From assembly GCF_037154015.1 (NCBI RefSeq), contig NZ_JBANRL010000001.1, forward strand, positions 2,294,001 through 2,358,000: 64,000 nucleotides of DNA. Reading direction: 5' to 3'. A model generated the notes under the pieces. That model searched no databases, was not told the origin of the DNA, and saw nothing but the letters and a program-made list of their open reading frames with translations. Both the position numbers and the translations under genes were made by a program. Shown piece after piece: positions 24,229 to 34,292 of this stretch (the stretch's first letter is position 1; every line of letters begins with the position of its first letter). This DNA is from Altererythrobacter aquiaggeris. Lineage in GTDB: Bacteria; Pseudomonadota; Alphaproteobacteria; Sphingomonadales; Sphingomonadaceae.

Positions 24229-25437
24229 GTGCAAGTAGGAAATTACCGGTTTGATTCAGACATGGCGATGCAAATCGCCGAGAAAGTCGGCATCGCAGCC
24301 GTCATTCTGATCGTAACGTGGGCGCTCGCAAAAGCTGCCAAATGGGCATTTGCCAAACTCGTGGACAATGTCACGTTGCTGCAGCGCAGCACGGGTAGCG
24401 GGCAAAGTCTGGGCGAATCGCTGGGCAAGATCGTTTCGCTTCTGATCTGGCTTTTCGGGCTGCTTGCGGTGCTCCAGGTGTTTGATCTGGGCGGCGTCAT
24501 GACACCGGTCCAGACCTTGCTGAACAGCATCATGGCGGTGGTCCCCAATCTTATCGGAGCCGGCCTGATATTCTTCATCGGCCTGATGGTCGCGGGGATT
24601 GTCCGCGATCTGGCGGTGACTGCACTCCAGACACTCGATTTCGACAAGTGGGCCAACCGGGGCGGGGTCGAAACCGCAACCGGCAACAGCACAATCAGCC
24701 GGACCATCGGTACGATCCTGTATGCCCTGATCGTGATTTTCGTATCGATCCTGGCGCTCGACACGCTCAACCTCGACAGCGTTTCGGGCCCTGCCAGCAA
24801 TATGCTGCAACTGATTTTCGATGCCATTCCGCGGATCATCGGCGCAGCAATCCTGCTCGGCATCGGTTATCTTATCAGCCGGTTCGTGGTGCAAATCCTG
24901 ACCGAAGTCCTGACCGGTCTCGGCGTGGATCAATCGCTGGGTTCTGCCGATATCCTGCCAGCCGGCACGACGGCCACGGGCATCATTGCCCGCGTCACAC
25001 AGATCGCAATCATACTGTTCTTTGCCATCGCGGCGACGCGTATGCTGGGCTTCCCCGAACTGACCGCCATCCTCGATCAAGTGCTTGAACTGGGCGGACG
25101 GGTTATCTTCGGTGCGGCAGTTATCCTGATCGGTTACTGGATTGCCGGAATGATCGCCCGGATGATCGGCGGAGCCGACGGTTCCGGCATGGCTGCCAGT
25201 GTGGTGAAATATGCCGCGATGTTGCTGTTCACATTCATGGGTCTGCAATTCATGGGAGTGGGCGAAGACATTGTCCGGCTCGCATTCGGCGCATTGGTTA
25301 TCGGCGGCGCAGTGGCTGCATCGCTGGCGTTTGGCCTTGGCGGCCGGGACTGGGCGGGCCGCAAGCTCGAACAGATGGATACCGATGCCAACAATGTAGC
25401 CAAAACCAGCAAGAAGCCGCTTCCACCGGGCGCATGA
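24229..25437 (+). CDS. Mechanosensitive channel-type membrane protein (conserved TM-helix repeats)
   Basis: 402 residues built of repeated membrane segments: about 10-30, 60-85, 100-125, 160-180, 205-225, 255-275, 290-315 and 325-350. The repeats share the pattern PNLIGAGLIFFIGLMVAGI / PRIIGAAILLGIGYLISRF, characteristic of the conserved TM helix group classed with small-conductance mechanosensitive channels. The usual MscS beta-domain is not evident, so gating by tension is an inference. GTG 24229 was chosen because AGGGGAG lies seven bases upstream. A GNAT gene follows on the same strand. Confidence 0.8.
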   Translation: MQVGNYRFDSDMAMQIAEKVGIAAVILIVTWALAKAAKWAFAKLVDNVTLLQRSTGSGQSLGESLGKIVSLLIWLFGLLAVLQVFDLGGVMTPVQTLLNSIMAVVPNLIGAGLIFFIGLMVAGIVRDLAVTALQTLDFDKWANRGGVETATGNSTISRTIGTILYALIVIFVSILALDTLNLDSVSGPASNMLQLIFDAIPRIIGAAILLGIGYLISRFVVQILTEVLTGLGVDQSLGSADILPAGTTATGIIARVTQIAIILFFAIAATRMLGFPELTAILDQVLELGGRVIFGAAVILIGYWIAGMIARMIGGADGSGMAASVVKYAAMLLFTFMGLQFMGVGEDIVRLAFGALVIGGAVAASLAFGLGGRDWAGRKLEQMDTDANNVAKTSKKPLPPGA

Positions 25438-25484
25438 TCTGCCGGTCACTTCAATTTGACGGCAAATAAAGTTAGGGGCGCGGG

Positions 25485-26003
25485 ATGATGATCCTGCGCC
25501 CCGCTTCGTTGGACGATATACCCGCATTGGCTGCGCTGGGGCGCAGCAGCTTCGTCGCGGCCTTCGGGCATTTATACAAACGCGAAGATCTGGATGCCTT
25601 TCTGGACGCGGCCTATTCACGCGCCGCGGTCAGCCAGGACATGGCCGACCCCAATCGGCTGTACCGGCTGGCAAGCGATGGCAACGCACTGACCGGCTAT
25701 TGCAAGATCAGCCTCGTCAGCCCTTATGCCCAACATTCCGATGCGCGCGACCCGATGGCGATCAACCAGCTTTACACTGCGCCCGGCGCCACCGGTCAGG
25801 GCATTGGTGCCGCATTGATGGAATGGGCGCTGGCCGAAGCAAACCACCGCGGCAAGGATGCCATCCAGCTATCGGTATGGAGCGAAAACCACGGCGCACA
25901 GCGTTTCTATCAGCGATACGGCTTTGCCAAAATCGCCGATATCCACTTCATGGTCGGCAACCACCGCGATGACGAACTGCTGTTCGAATTGCGTCCGGGA
26001 TAG
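25485..26003 (+). CDS. GNAT-family N-acetyltransferase
   Basis: 172 residues with a full GNAT fold. Motif A carries the acetyl-CoA loop QLYTAPGATGQGIGAALM (the Q/RxxGxG/A pattern), and motif B has LSVWSENHGAQRFYQRYGF. The N-terminal RPASLDDIPALAAL is the usual first strand and helix. The substrate is unknown. AGGGG six bases before ATG 25485 supports the start; a second ATG follows at once. It may be co-transcribed with the channel-type gene 47 bases upstream. It is convergent with the zntB-like gene. Confidence 0.9.
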   Translation: MMILRPASLDDIPALAALGRSSFVAAFGHLYKREDLDAFLDAAYSRAAVSQDMADPNRLYRLASDGNALTGYCKISLVSPYAQHSDARDPMAINQLYTAPGATGQGIGAALMEWALAEANHRGKDAIQLSVWSENHGAQRFYQRYGFAKIADIHFMVGNHRDDELLFELRPG

Positions 26004-26023
26004 CCGCGGCCCGGGCCAAGCCG

Positions 26024-27031
26024 CTAGAGCCACTTCCACCATTTGAACAGCATCAGCAATGCGATCAGGATGAAACTGCAACCGGCCACCACAATCCAGA
26101 ATGCGTGCGGATCATCAACCCCGGGTATCCCGCCCACATTGATACCCAGCAGCCCGGTCAGAAAGCCGAGCGGCAGGAAGATCGCGGCCACAATGGTCAG
26201 AAGATAATTCGTCCGGTCGGACCGCGCCAGCGCCCGCGCGCGAATATCGTCCTGCAGGACCAGCGCACTTTCCTTGCTGATGTCCAGATCATCGAGATAG
26301 CGCCGCAGCCGGTCGATGGTTTCCGCAATTTCGCGCCGGTCATGGTCCTCGAACCAGTCAGGCGCATCGCGTGATATCTTCTCCAGCGCCTCGTGCTGGG
26401 GCGACATATGCCGTTTCAGCGCAAGAGTATTGCGCCGTATACTGGCGATTTGCTCAAGCATTTTGCCAGTATTTTCATCAGGGTCGGCATCTTCGAGCCG
26501 GTCGATATTGTCGTTCATATCGACAATCGACTGGTTCATCCGGGCGACAAGCTGTTCGACAATCTGCGTGATCGCAGCCGCAGCATCGCAGGGTCCCCGC
26601 CCCGAATCGAGCAGCGCCAGCACATCACGCGGCGTTTGCATGGGCGCGCGCCGCAAGGTGACCAGCCGCGCGCCATCGCACCACAGCTGCAGTGAAATCA
26701 TGTCTTCGGGCTGCGCATCGGCATTGAAATTTATGCCGCGCAGCGTCGCCACCAGTGTGCCATCTTCGCGGAATGCCCGCGGGCGGGTGCTGTCCGATAC
26801 AAGCAGCGCAGCACTGGTTGGCGGAATACCTGCTGCGCCTTCGAGCCACGGGCGCACTTCGGGATTGTCGCGCCGCAAATGGACCCACAGGACTTCGCCG
26901 GCCGCACCCGGTTTCCAGTTTGCAGCTTCTTCCCATTCGATCGGCCGGCCCCCGCCGTTTCCGTCGAGCACGCGCCCGAAGATCAGCGGCCCCTTGCCGT
27001 CGGCCCAATCTGTGGCGTTCTGTTCGATCAC
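26024..27031 (-). CDS. zntB: ZntB/CorA-family divalent cation transporter
   Basis: 335 residues. A large cytoplasmic N-terminal domain (about 1-265) ends in a long helix, and two C-terminal membrane helices follow. The pore signature between them reads [12 protein letters not shown], the GxN motif of the CorA superfamily in its ZntB-type form. ZntB moves zinc, probably with protons; the direction and metal here are inferred from the family. GTG 27031 is preceded by AAGGGG at six bases and is preferred to the GTG at 27046. It is divergent from ispG, with the two starts about 80 bases apart. Confidence 0.86.
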   Translation of the reverse strand: MIEQNATDWADGKGPLIFGRVLDGNGGGRPIEWEEAANWKPGAAGEVLWVHLRRDNPEVRPWLEGAAGIPPTSAALLVSDSTRPRAFREDGTLVATLRGINFNADAQPEDMISLQLWCDGARLVTLRRAPMQTPRDVLALLDSGRGPCDAAAAITQIVEQLVARMNQSIVDMNDNIDRLEDADPDENTGKMLEQIASIRRNTLALKRHMSPQHEALEKISRDAPDWFEDHDRREIAETIDRLRRYLDDLDISKESALVLQDDIRARALARSDRTNYLLTIVAAIFLPLGFLTGLLGINVGGIPGVDDPHAFWIVVAGCSFILIALLMLFKWWKWL

Positions 27032-27112
27032 ACCCGTCCCCTTCACACCGAAAATCGCACCAACGCTACACGATGCCTTTCACCCGCAACAGTCTGTCTC
27101 TATAGAGAGGTT

Positions 27113-28240
27113 ATGTCCTCTATCAGACCTTGGCGCGATATCGACCGCCGCAAGAGCCGCCAGATCATGGTCGGCGCTGTGCCGGTGGGCGGCGATGCCC
27201 CCATCACCGTGCAGACGATGACCAACACACCGACATCCGACCCGGTGGCGACGATCGACCAGATCCGCCGCTGCGAGGATGCCGGTGCCGATATCATCCG
27301 CGTATCCTGCCCCGATGTCGAAAGCACCGCCGCGTTTGGCAAGATTGCCAAGGCTGCGCGCGTGCCGCTGGTGGCGGACATCCATTTCCATTACAAACGC
27401 GCATTGGAAGCAGCCGATGCGGGCGCGGCCTGCCTGCGGATCAATCCGGGCAATATCGGATCGGGCGAACGGGTCGCCGAAGTTGTCCGCGCCGCCAAAG
27501 CCAATGGCTGCGCCATCCGTATCGGGGTCAATGCGGGCAGTCTGGAAAAGCACCTGCTTGAAAAATATGGCGAACCTTGTCCCGAAGCGCTGGTCGAAAG
27601 TGCACTCGATCATATCAAGCTGCTGCAGGATCACGATTTTCACGAATACAAGGTGGCCGTGAAAGCAAGCGACGTATTCCTGGCCGTCAGCGCCTATATG
27701 CAATTGGCCGATGCGGTGGATTGCCCGCTTCATCTGGGCATTACGGAGGCCGGCGGATTGATCGGCGGTACTGTCAAAAGCTCAATCGGCATGGGCAATC
27801 TGCTGTGGGCCGGGATTGGCGATACGATCCGCGTTTCGCTGTCGGCAGAACCGGAAGACGAAGTGCGTGTCGGCTTCGAAATTCTCAAATCACTGGGGCT
27901 GAGAACGCGCGGTGTCCGCGTGGTGTCCTGCCCCAGCTGCGCGCGTCAGGGTTTTGACGTTATCCGCACGGTGCAGGCATTGGAGGACCGGCTCGCCCAC
28001 ATCAAGACACCGTTGTCACTGTCGGTCCTTGGCTGCGTGGTCAATGGCCCGGGCGAAGCGCGCGAAACCGATATCGGCATCACCGGCGGCGGGAATGGCA
28101 AACACATGGTGTATCTTTCCGGCGTGACCGATCACACGGTGCAATCTGATGCCATGCTCGATCATATTGTCAAACTCGTCGAAGCCAAGGCGGCCGAACT
28201 GGATGCCGAAGCCGAACGCGTGTCGGTGCCCGCCGAATAG
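27113..28240 (+). CDS. ispG: 4-hydroxy-3-methylbut-2-enyl diphosphate synthase (flavodoxin)
   Basis: 375 residues. IspG makes HMBPP from MEcPP in the non-mevalonate isoprenoid pathway, using a [4Fe-4S] cluster. The cluster cysteines are in CPSCAR and in [11 protein letters not shown], with the glutamate of the last motif as the fourth ligand. The TIM-barrel part has [18 protein letters not shown] and [15 protein letters not shown] lies just before ATG 27113; the open frame continues upstream over the zntB-like gene and is not used. A flavoprotein gene follows 37 bases downstream. Confidence 0.97.
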   Translation: MSSIRPWRDIDRRKSRQIMVGAVPVGGDAPITVQTMTNTPTSDPVATIDQIRRCEDAGADIIRVSCPDVESTAAFGKIAKAARVPLVADIHFHYKRALEAADAGAACLRINPGNIGSGERVAEVVRAAKANGCAIRIGVNAGSLEKHLLEKYGEPCPEALVESALDHIKLLQDHDFHEYKVAVKASDVFLAVSAYMQLADAVDCPLHLGITEAGGLIGGTVKSSIGMGNLLWAGIGDTIRVSLSAEPEDEVRVGFEILKSLGLRTRGVRVVSCPSCARQGFDVIRTVQALEDRLAHIKTPLSLSVLGCVVNGPGEARETDIGITGGGNGKHMVYLSGVTDHTVQSDAMLDHIVKLVEAKAAELDAEAERVSVPAE

Positions 28241-28277
28241 CTCTTAACTCCAGAAAAATCCTATCGGGAAACTTGAA

Positions 28278-29729
28278 ATGGCCGACTTTGAAACAGATTA
28301 CCTCGTCATCGGTGCTGGCGCGGTGGGTCTGGCATTCGTCGATACGCTGCTCGATGAAGACCCCGATTGCCATGTCACCATCGTTGACAAGCACGCCAAG
28401 CCCGGCGGCCATTGGAATGATGCCTATTCCTTCGTCGCGCTGCACCAGCCATCCGCTTTCTACGGCGTCAATTCGGTGGGCTTTGGCGATGATGTGATTG
28501 ACGATCACGGGCCGAACAAGGGTCTGTACCCGCTCGCCAGCGGGACCGAGGTTTCGGCCTATTTCTCGCATCTGATGAACCGCCGGTTCCTGCCCAGCGG
28601 GAGGGTCGGTTACCATCCGCTGTCCGAATATCTGGGCAAGGACGAGGACCTGGTCGGCACGTTCAAGTCGATCCTGTCGGGCCACGAAACCACGGTCAAA
28701 ATCCGCCGCAAGATAGTCGACGCGACCTTCTACAAAACCTCCGTCCCCGCAACGCACAAACGCCAGTATGACGTGGCCGAAGGAACCCCGCTGGCGATCC
28801 CTGGCGATCTGCCCGATCTGTGGATGCGCGGCGATGATCTGCCGGGCCATTATGTGATCGTGGGGGCCGGCAAAACCGCGATGGATGCGGGCGTCTGGCT
28901 GCTCGAAGCGGGCGTGCTGCCCGAAAATATTTCATGGGTCCGCCCGCGCGATTCGTGGCTCATCAACCGGACCTATACGCAGCCCGGACCAGATTTTTTC
29001 GAGGCTGTCGTCGATAACCAGATTGCCCAGCTCAAAGCCGCGGCCCAGGCCGAAACGGGTGACGAGATGTTCGAAATACTGGGACGCGGCGGCTATATGC
29101 TCAGGCTTGATCCGGACGTAAAACCCGAAATGTTCCACTATGCCACGATTTCCGAAGGCGAGGTCGAATTGCTGCGGAAAATCAGGAACGTCATCCGCCA
29201 CGGACGGGTTACCGCGATTGAACGCGGCAAGCTTACCTTTGCCGATCACGTAAAAGCCGTGCCGCAAGACGCGCTGTTCATCGATTGCACCGCGACCGCT
29301 GTTCCCTTTAGCGAGAACCGCGAGCACGGACCGCAATTTCGCGGGGATACGATTGTCCTGCAACCACTGCACGTTCCGCTGGTCACGCTGAGCGCCGCAC
29401 TTTCGGCTTTTCTCGAAGCGAACTTTGATGATGACGCGACCAAAAATGCGCTCGGCACGCCCGCGCCGCTGACAGATACGCCCAATACATATCCGCTGGG
29501 GATGCTGATCAATTTCATGAACCGCGGCGCCTGGTCGCAAAATCCGAAAATCGCCGCATGGCTGGCGAAAGTCAGGCTGGACCCCACCGGCAGAACTGTC
29601 GCCAAGCTGATGGCGCAGGGCAGCCCCAAACTGGCGGTCATGGGCGGTTTTCAGGAAGCCATCGCGGTCGGGATGCCCGGCCTCCAGCGGCTGGCCGTTG
29701 CCGCACGGGCCCAGCACCAGCCGCGATGA
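28278..29729 (+). CDS. FAD/NAD(P)-binding oxidoreductase, flavin-monooxygenase-like
   Basis: 483 residues. An N-terminal FAD-binding loop VIGAGAVGLAF and the acidic end of the second strand (IVDKHAKPGGHWND) mark a two-dinucleotide-fold enzyme. A second Rossmann loop, IVGAGKTAMDAG, at about 195-206 would bind NAD(P)H. No disulfide CxxC pair is seen. The long C-terminal region has no recognised catalytic motif, so the reaction is unknown. ATG 28278 follows ispG closely. Its stop overlaps the start of the thioredoxin-like lipoprotein gene as ATGA, which suggests a shared redox process. Confidence 0.83.
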   Translation: MADFETDYLVIGAGAVGLAFVDTLLDEDPDCHVTIVDKHAKPGGHWNDAYSFVALHQPSAFYGVNSVGFGDDVIDDHGPNKGLYPLASGTEVSAYFSHLMNRRFLPSGRVGYHPLSEYLGKDEDLVGTFKSILSGHETTVKIRRKIVDATFYKTSVPATHKRQYDVAEGTPLAIPGDLPDLWMRGDDLPGHYVIVGAGKTAMDAGVWLLEAGVLPENISWVRPRDSWLINRTYTQPGPDFFEAVVDNQIAQLKAAAQAETGDEMFEILGRGGYMLRLDPDVKPEMFHYATISEGEVELLRKIRNVIRHGRVTAIERGKLTFADHVKAVPQDALFIDCTATAVPFSENREHGPQFRGDTIVLQPLHVPLVTLSAALSAFLEANFDDDATKNALGTPAPLTDTPNTYPLGMLINFMNRGAWSQNPKIAAWLAKVRLDPTGRTVAKLMAQGSPKLAVMGGFQEAIAVGMPGLQRLAVAARAQHQPR

Positions 29730-30232
29730 AATACGCTGTGCTGGCTGCGGCGCTATTTGCAAGCGCGCTTGGCGGATGTGCAGCCACCCGGCCCGGTGCA
29801 GCCGCAACCGCGCCGCTGCATCCCGAAGCCAGACTGTTCGACCCTGCTGGCGACAGCGCGGCAGAGGTCGCGCGCGCGCTGCAACGGGCACGCGAAAACA
29901 GCCGGAATGTTCTGCTGGTGATGGGCGCAAACTGGTGTCACGACAGCCGCGCCTTTGCCGGATGGATGCAAACCCCGCGGTTTGCCGCAATGGCGGCATC
30001 GCGCTTCGAAGTGGTCTATATCGACGTGGGCAATCCGCAGCGCGGCGATGCGCGCAATCTTGAAATAGCGCAGCGTTTCGGGATCGGTGAAATCGTCGGC
30101 ACCCCGACCGTTCTGGTTGTCGCACCGGACGCGGCGTTGCTCAACCGCGGCAGCGCGGGAAGCTGGCGCAATACCGCCAGCCGCAGCGAAGACGAAATCT
30201 TTGCCGAACTGGCCGCGTTTCCTCTGCCCTGA
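29726..30232 (+). CDS. Thioredoxin-fold lipoprotein with a single-cysteine WCHDS site
   Basis: 168 residues. The N-terminus is a lipoprotein signal with lipobox ALGGC. A thioredoxin-like domain follows: strand NVLLVMGANWCHDS, then strand FEVVYIDVG, and the cis-proline region GTPTVLVV. The active site is WCHDS, that is CxxS instead of CxxC, so it could act in mixed-disulfide trapping or isomerisation but not as a normal dithiol oxidase. It is coupled to the flavoprotein gene by an ATGA overlap. I cannot assign a partner. Confidence 0.82.
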   Translation: MKYAVLAAALFASALGGCAATRPGAAATAPLHPEARLFDPAGDSAAEVARALQRARENSRNVLLVMGANWCHDSRAFAGWMQTPRFAAMAASRFEVVYIDVGNPQRGDARNLEIAQRFGIGEIVGTPTVLVVAPDAALLNRGSAGSWRNTASRSEDEIFAELAAFPLP

Positions 30233-30318
30233 CCGGCGTTTTTCGGGCTGTTTGGCGCGCAACACCCGCGCGTCTGTTTACCCTGGATTAAGCACCTAGG
30301 ATTACTCTGATCGTTACG

Positions 30319-30867
30319 ATGGGAAAACAGATCTTTTTTCTGGTGCTTGGCGCGATGATGCTTGGCTGGATCGTGCCCAATTTCATGGCGCCCGGCCTTG
30401 AACGCAGCGACCCGCGCCCCGACCCTGTCAAACGCGAATATGTTGGCGGGGCGGGCGATTGGGGCCGCGGGACAGTATCAGGCCCGGGCAGACTGTCGGT
30501 TTCCGACCATGTGCTGAGCCGTTCGAGTGACGGACATTTTTATGCTGTCGCAACGGTGGATTCGCGCGACTACCGCGTGATGGTCGATACCGGCGCCAGC
30601 ATAGTCGCGCTGACGGGCAGCGACGCGCGCGATATGGGCATATATTGGGACGAAAGCGAAATCCGCCCAATCGGCCGCGGCGCGAGCGGCGACGTGCTGG
30701 GCACGCCCACGGTGATCGACCGGATGACTATCGGCGATCTCGAAGCGCGCAACATTCAGGCGGTCATAATTCCCGAAGGACTGGATGTTTCGCTGCTTGG
30801 CCAGTCGTTTCTGCAGCAAGTCGGCGGAATGCGGGTGGAAGCGGATCAGATGACATTGGGCAGCTAA
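30319..30867 (+). CDS. Retropepsin-like aspartic protease, membrane-anchored (TIGR02281 type)
   Basis: 182 residues. One N-terminal helix (about 5-22) anchors a periplasmic clan AA aspartic protease domain. The catalytic aspartate is in VMVDTGASIVALT, and the hydrophobic flap and second strand VSLLGQSFLQQVGGMRVE match the family. Such single-domain proteases act as dimers, like retroviral proteases; physiological substrates are unknown. It is followed 72 bases later by an L,D-transpeptidase gene on the same strand. Confidence 0.88.
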   Translation: MGKQIFFLVLGAMMLGWIVPNFMAPGLERSDPRPDPVKREYVGGAGDWGRGTVSGPGRLSVSDHVLSRSSDGHFYAVATVDSRDYRVMVDTGASIVALTGSDARDMGIYWDESEIRPIGRGASGDVLGTPTVIDRMTIGDLEARNIQAVIIPEGLDVSLLGQSFLQQVGGMRVEADQMTLGS

Positions 30868-30939
30868 GACCCGGTCCTCAGCGCTTGCAGCAGGGGACGT
30901 TCAGATTTAGGATAGGCTCTGCATGATAAAGCCGATTTT

Positions 30940-31668
30940 ATGACCCAGAAAATTCTATCGAAAATGCCGCGCCGTACCCTGCTCAAGGGGGCGCTGGCGA
31001 TGGGCGGTGTGGCCGCCGTTCCGGGCAAACTGTTTGCGCAGGCGCGTAGCTATGGACTGCGCGATGCCAGATTATTCGAAATTGCCAGGCGCGAGCTCGA
31101 CAAGGCGGGTGAGGCAATATGGCGCAAGGATATGGTCGGTATCGCCGATTTCGGCCTCCATTCGGCCAGCGAGCGGTTCCATTTCGTCAACCTGGAACGC
31201 AGCGAAGTCCGCTCTTTCCTCGTCAGTCACGGGACCGGTTCCGATCCGGAACATGATGGCTGGCTGAACAATTTCTCCAACCGTTACGGCTCCAACGCGA
31301 CCAGCCGCGGCGCCTTTGTGACATGGGAATGGTACAAGGGCCGATTTGGCACTTCGATCCGGCTGGGCGGATTGAACCCCGACAATTCGATGGCGCTGGA
31401 CCGTGCGATCGTGGCCCATGCGGCAACCTATGCCACGCAATCCCATGTCGATCGCTGGGGCAGGCTCGGTCGTTCCAACGGCTGTTTTGCAATGGGGCCG
31501 GACAATTTCCGCGAGGCATTGTGGAACCTGTCGGGCGGGCGGCTGATCTTTGCCGACCGTTTGGGACTGGCCGGCGATGGAAGCATTGTCACGCCTCCGC
31601 CGCCCGTCAGGGATTCCGCGGCGGACAGCGGGCAGCGGCTTGGCGGAATACTTCCACCCGGCCTCTAA
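30940..31668 (+). CDS. Murein L,D-transpeptidase catalytic domain protein (YkuD_2 type), Tat signal
   Basis: 242 residues. The signal has a twin-arginine form (MPRRTLLKGALAMGG). The mature domain has the active-site pattern SHGTGSDPEHDGWLNNFSN and RSNGCFAMG, where the cysteine is the nucleophile. This matches the YkuD_2 branch of L,D-transpeptidase-like proteins rather than the classic YkuD form. It may form or trim 3-3 crosslinks in peptidoglycan. It is convergent with a YcbB-type L,D-transpeptidase gene, 22 bases apart, so two cell-wall enzymes of different subfamily sit together. Confidence 0.88.
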   Translation: MTQKILSKMPRRTLLKGALAMGGVAAVPGKLFAQARSYGLRDARLFEIARRELDKAGEAIWRKDMVGIADFGLHSASERFHFVNLERSEVRSFLVSHGTGSDPEHDGWLNNFSNRYGSNATSRGAFVTWEWYKGRFGTSIRLGGLNPDNSMALDRAIVAHAATYATQSHVDRWGRLGRSNGCFAMGPDNFREALWNLSGGRLIFADRLGLAGDGSIVTPPPPVRDSAADSGQRLGGILPPGL

Positions 31669-31690
31669 CCCGCATTACGCCCTTTCAAAT

Positions 31691-33040
31691 TCAGGTACGC
31701 ATATCGTCGATTATCTCGACCGCTTCCTCGCTCGTCACACGCGGGCGGGTAATTTCGCGTGGCTGCGCAAAACTGGCCAGAACCGGTGCATCACGATCAT
31801 AGATATCGGCAAATGTCGCAAGGTTGCCGTCGATGTCCTGCGCCATCGTGAAATAGGTGATGTAAACCGGCATCTTCTTCTTGATCGGCACGCGCGTATA
31901 TTTGCCCGAAGTCGAAATATCGACCGCTTCCTGCGAGTCGGCGCCCTGCCCGAGAATGGCCATCGTGATGGCCAGTTCCAGCGCCCGTTCGGTACGGATA
32001 CAGCCGTGGCTCAACGCGCGGTCGTCGCGGTTGAACAGGCCTCTGGACGGCGTGTCATGCAGGAAGATCGCGTGGCGATTGGGCATGTCGAGCTTCATCT
32101 GGCCAAGCGAATTGCCCGGGCCGGGCTGCTGCACCACCGTCACCCAGCCATTTTCGCCCTTGGTCGCAGTATATCCGGCGCGGCGCGCCCATGCCGGGTT
32201 GCCCAGGACCTTTGCGCCCAGACCTTCGCCCTTCACGATGCTTTGCGGAACGGTCCAGGTCGGATTGAATACAATCCCTTCAACCTCCTCGGCCAGTTGC
32301 GGCGTCGCGGTGCGGCCGGGTTTGCCGACGATCGTCCTGTAAGTGCGGATAATCTCGTCACCGACTGTCAGCCGCAGCTGATATTCTGGCACATTGGTCA
32401 TCAGATATTGCGGCCCCAGATCGCGCGCAAGCCAGCGCCAGCGATCCATATTCGCACGAATACTGGCAATCCGATCGGGCTGCCTTGCCTTGGCGAGTTC
32501 TTCGCGCAGGCGGGCATAATCGCGGTGCGTCGGTTTCACGCTATCCAGCACGCCGGCGATATCACCGGTTTCCAGCGCACGCGCCATCATTTCGTTGGTC
32601 GGCATCAGATCGGGGTCGGGATCAACGACAAACCACTGCTTGCGCGCGCTCATCGGGGTGCGGCCATCGCGCAAATCCTCGATCAGCCATGCAAAGCTGG
32701 TGCTGGCGGCAGCGTTCACTTCACCGGCAGTACCGCTTGCCATCGCGGCACGCAGTACTTCTGGTTCGTAATCCGCCGGGTTCAGGCCTTCGCCGGTAAT
32801 ATTTTCGATCACATCGAGCAAAGCGTCGAGATCACGGCCGGACCATTCCTGCAGGGCCGGGAAAGTTTCCTGCACAACCGGCTGCGCGTCCTGAACAACC
32901 GGCTCAGCGGTTGGCGCAGGAATATCGCGGATGGGTAACAAATCTTTTGGCGCACCAGCGTCTTGTGCGGCAAGCACGGCCGGCATTGCCAGCGCGGCCA
33001 TGCCGAGCATCAGTTTCTGCGAAAATTTACGCGATATCAT
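31691..33040 (-). CDS. L,D-transpeptidase, YcbB/LdtD type
   Basis: 449 residues with a Sec signal peptide (cleavage near LAAQDAG). A helical and peptidoglycan-binding-like N-terminal half (DALLDVIENI...DYEPEVLRAA) leads to the catalytic domain with HDTPSRGLFN and the signature SHGCIR, whose cysteine is the acyl-enzyme nucleophile. YcbB-type enzymes make 3-3 crosslinks and resist most beta-lactams other than carbapenems. I chose ATG 33040 over an upstream extension that has no good start. It is convergent with the YkuD_2 gene. Confidence 0.93.
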   Translation of the reverse strand: MISRKFSQKLMLGMAALAMPAVLAAQDAGAPKDLLPIRDIPAPTAEPVVQDAQPVVQETFPALQEWSGRDLDALLDVIENITGEGLNPADYEPEVLRAAMASGTAGEVNAAASTSFAWLIEDLRDGRTPMSARKQWFVVDPDPDLMPTNEMMARALETGDIAGVLDSVKPTHRDYARLREELAKARQPDRIASIRANMDRWRWLARDLGPQYLMTNVPEYQLRLTVGDEIIRTYRTIVGKPGRTATPQLAEEVEGIVFNPTWTVPQSIVKGEGLGAKVLGNPAWARRAGYTATKGENGWVTVVQQPGPGNSLGQMKLDMPNRHAIFLHDTPSRGLFNRDDRALSHGCIRTERALELAITMAILGQGADSQEAVDISTSGKYTRVPIKKKMPVYITYFTMAQDIDGNLATFADIYDRDAPVLASFAQPREITRPRVTSEEAVEIIDDMRT

Positions 33041-33241
33041 CCCTGCACCCTTTGAGTTGCGAGTCCCGGCAGCCAACGTCTTGTTATAATGCCGGCCACT
33101 TGTCGGCAAACATACTGCCAAATCAGCGCATTCATCAAGGCCGGCGACTGACTGTTTCCTGAATATCCTGAAATTCAGGCAATTTCCGCCCCGCCGATCA
33201 ATTGAGATGACGGCGCGGCACTGCGTGATTACACCCCGCCC

Positions 33242-34150
33242 ATGCCGTCTGCCAGGTTTTCCAGCGTCAACCGCGACCATCATCTGATGCCGTATCTGGC
33301 CACGTTCATCGGGGTCGGGCTGTTTTCGCTGATGGACGCGCTCATGAAATCAGCGTCCATCGCGGTCGGGGCGTATAGTGCGCTGATGCTGCGCTCACTG
33401 ATCGGCATTGCGATCATCGGCCCGATCTGGTGGTTTGGCGGCGGCAAATGGCCCGCCGGACCGGTTTTGAGAATCCATATCCGGCGCGGCTTCGTGGGCG
33501 CGGCGATGGCTTTCACTTTTTTCTTCGCGCTGGTCCGCCTGCCGCTGGCCGAAGCCATCGCCATCTCGTTCATCGCACCCCTGCTTGCCCTGTATCTCGC
33601 AGCCATTCTGCTGGGCGAGAAAATCGAGCGCAAAGCGATCATCGCTGCCATTCTGGGACTGATCGGTGTGGCCATTATTGCAGGTTCGCGGATCGACCAG
33701 ACCGAAATGTCGCGCGATGCGCTGCTCGGGCTTGGCGCGATCACCCTGTCCGCGCTGCTCTACGCTTACAATCTGGTCCTGCAGCGCGAACAGGCTCTGG
33801 TCGCGCGGCCACGGGAAGTTGCCGCGTTTCAGAACGCGATCGTCAGTCTGATCCTGCTCGTCGCCGCACCCTTCGCGCTGGTATGGCCCGACAACAGCCG
33901 CGTCTGGATCGATATTTCCGGCGGAGCGGTGCTGGCAGTGGCTGCGGTAATCGTGCTGAGCTGGGCATATAGCAGGGCCCAGGCCCAGGCGCTGGTGCCT
34001 ATCGAATATAGCGGACTTTTGTGGGCAGCCTGGTTTGGCTGGCTGTTTTTTGCCGAGCCTGTCACGGTACCGACGATTGCCGGTGCCGGGCTGATTGTCA
34101 TCGGCTGCTGGATTGCCACCCGCAAACGCACGATCCAAACCGCACTTTAG
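33242..34150 (+). CDS. DMT-superfamily EamA transporter
   Basis: 302 residues with ten membrane helices in two EamA repeats, for example [19 protein letters not shown] at the start and [16 protein letters not shown] at the end. Conserved glycines and the ESxF-like segment of the second repeat ([24 protein letters not shown]) fit drug/metabolite exporters. The substrate is unknown. ATG 33242 is used; ATG 33287 is an alternative. It lies upstream of acnA on the same strand but is separated by a 140-base gap. Confidence 0.85.
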   Translation: MPSARFSSVNRDHHLMPYLATFIGVGLFSLMDALMKSASIAVGAYSALMLRSLIGIAIIGPIWWFGGGKWPAGPVLRIHIRRGFVGAAMAFTFFFALVRLPLAEAIAISFIAPLLALYLAAILLGEKIERKAIIAAILGLIGVAIIAGSRIDQTEMSRDALLGLGAITLSALLYAYNLVLQREQALVARPREVAAFQNAIVSLILLVAAPFALVWPDNSRVWIDISGGAVLAVAAVIVLSWAYSRAQAQALVPIEYSGLLWAAWFGWLFFAEPVTVPTIAGAGLIVIGCWIATRKRTIQTAL

Positions 34151-34292
34151 CGGGCTTTCTGGCCGCAAAGGGGGTGTTTTTGGGCTCGCTCCCCTTGACC
34201 TCGGGGCCGCTACCGCGCAGTTGCAGCATCACACTGCTCCCCACCATTTTCGCGGGTACGAGCACCGGAACAATGAAAGGAATATCCTCTCC

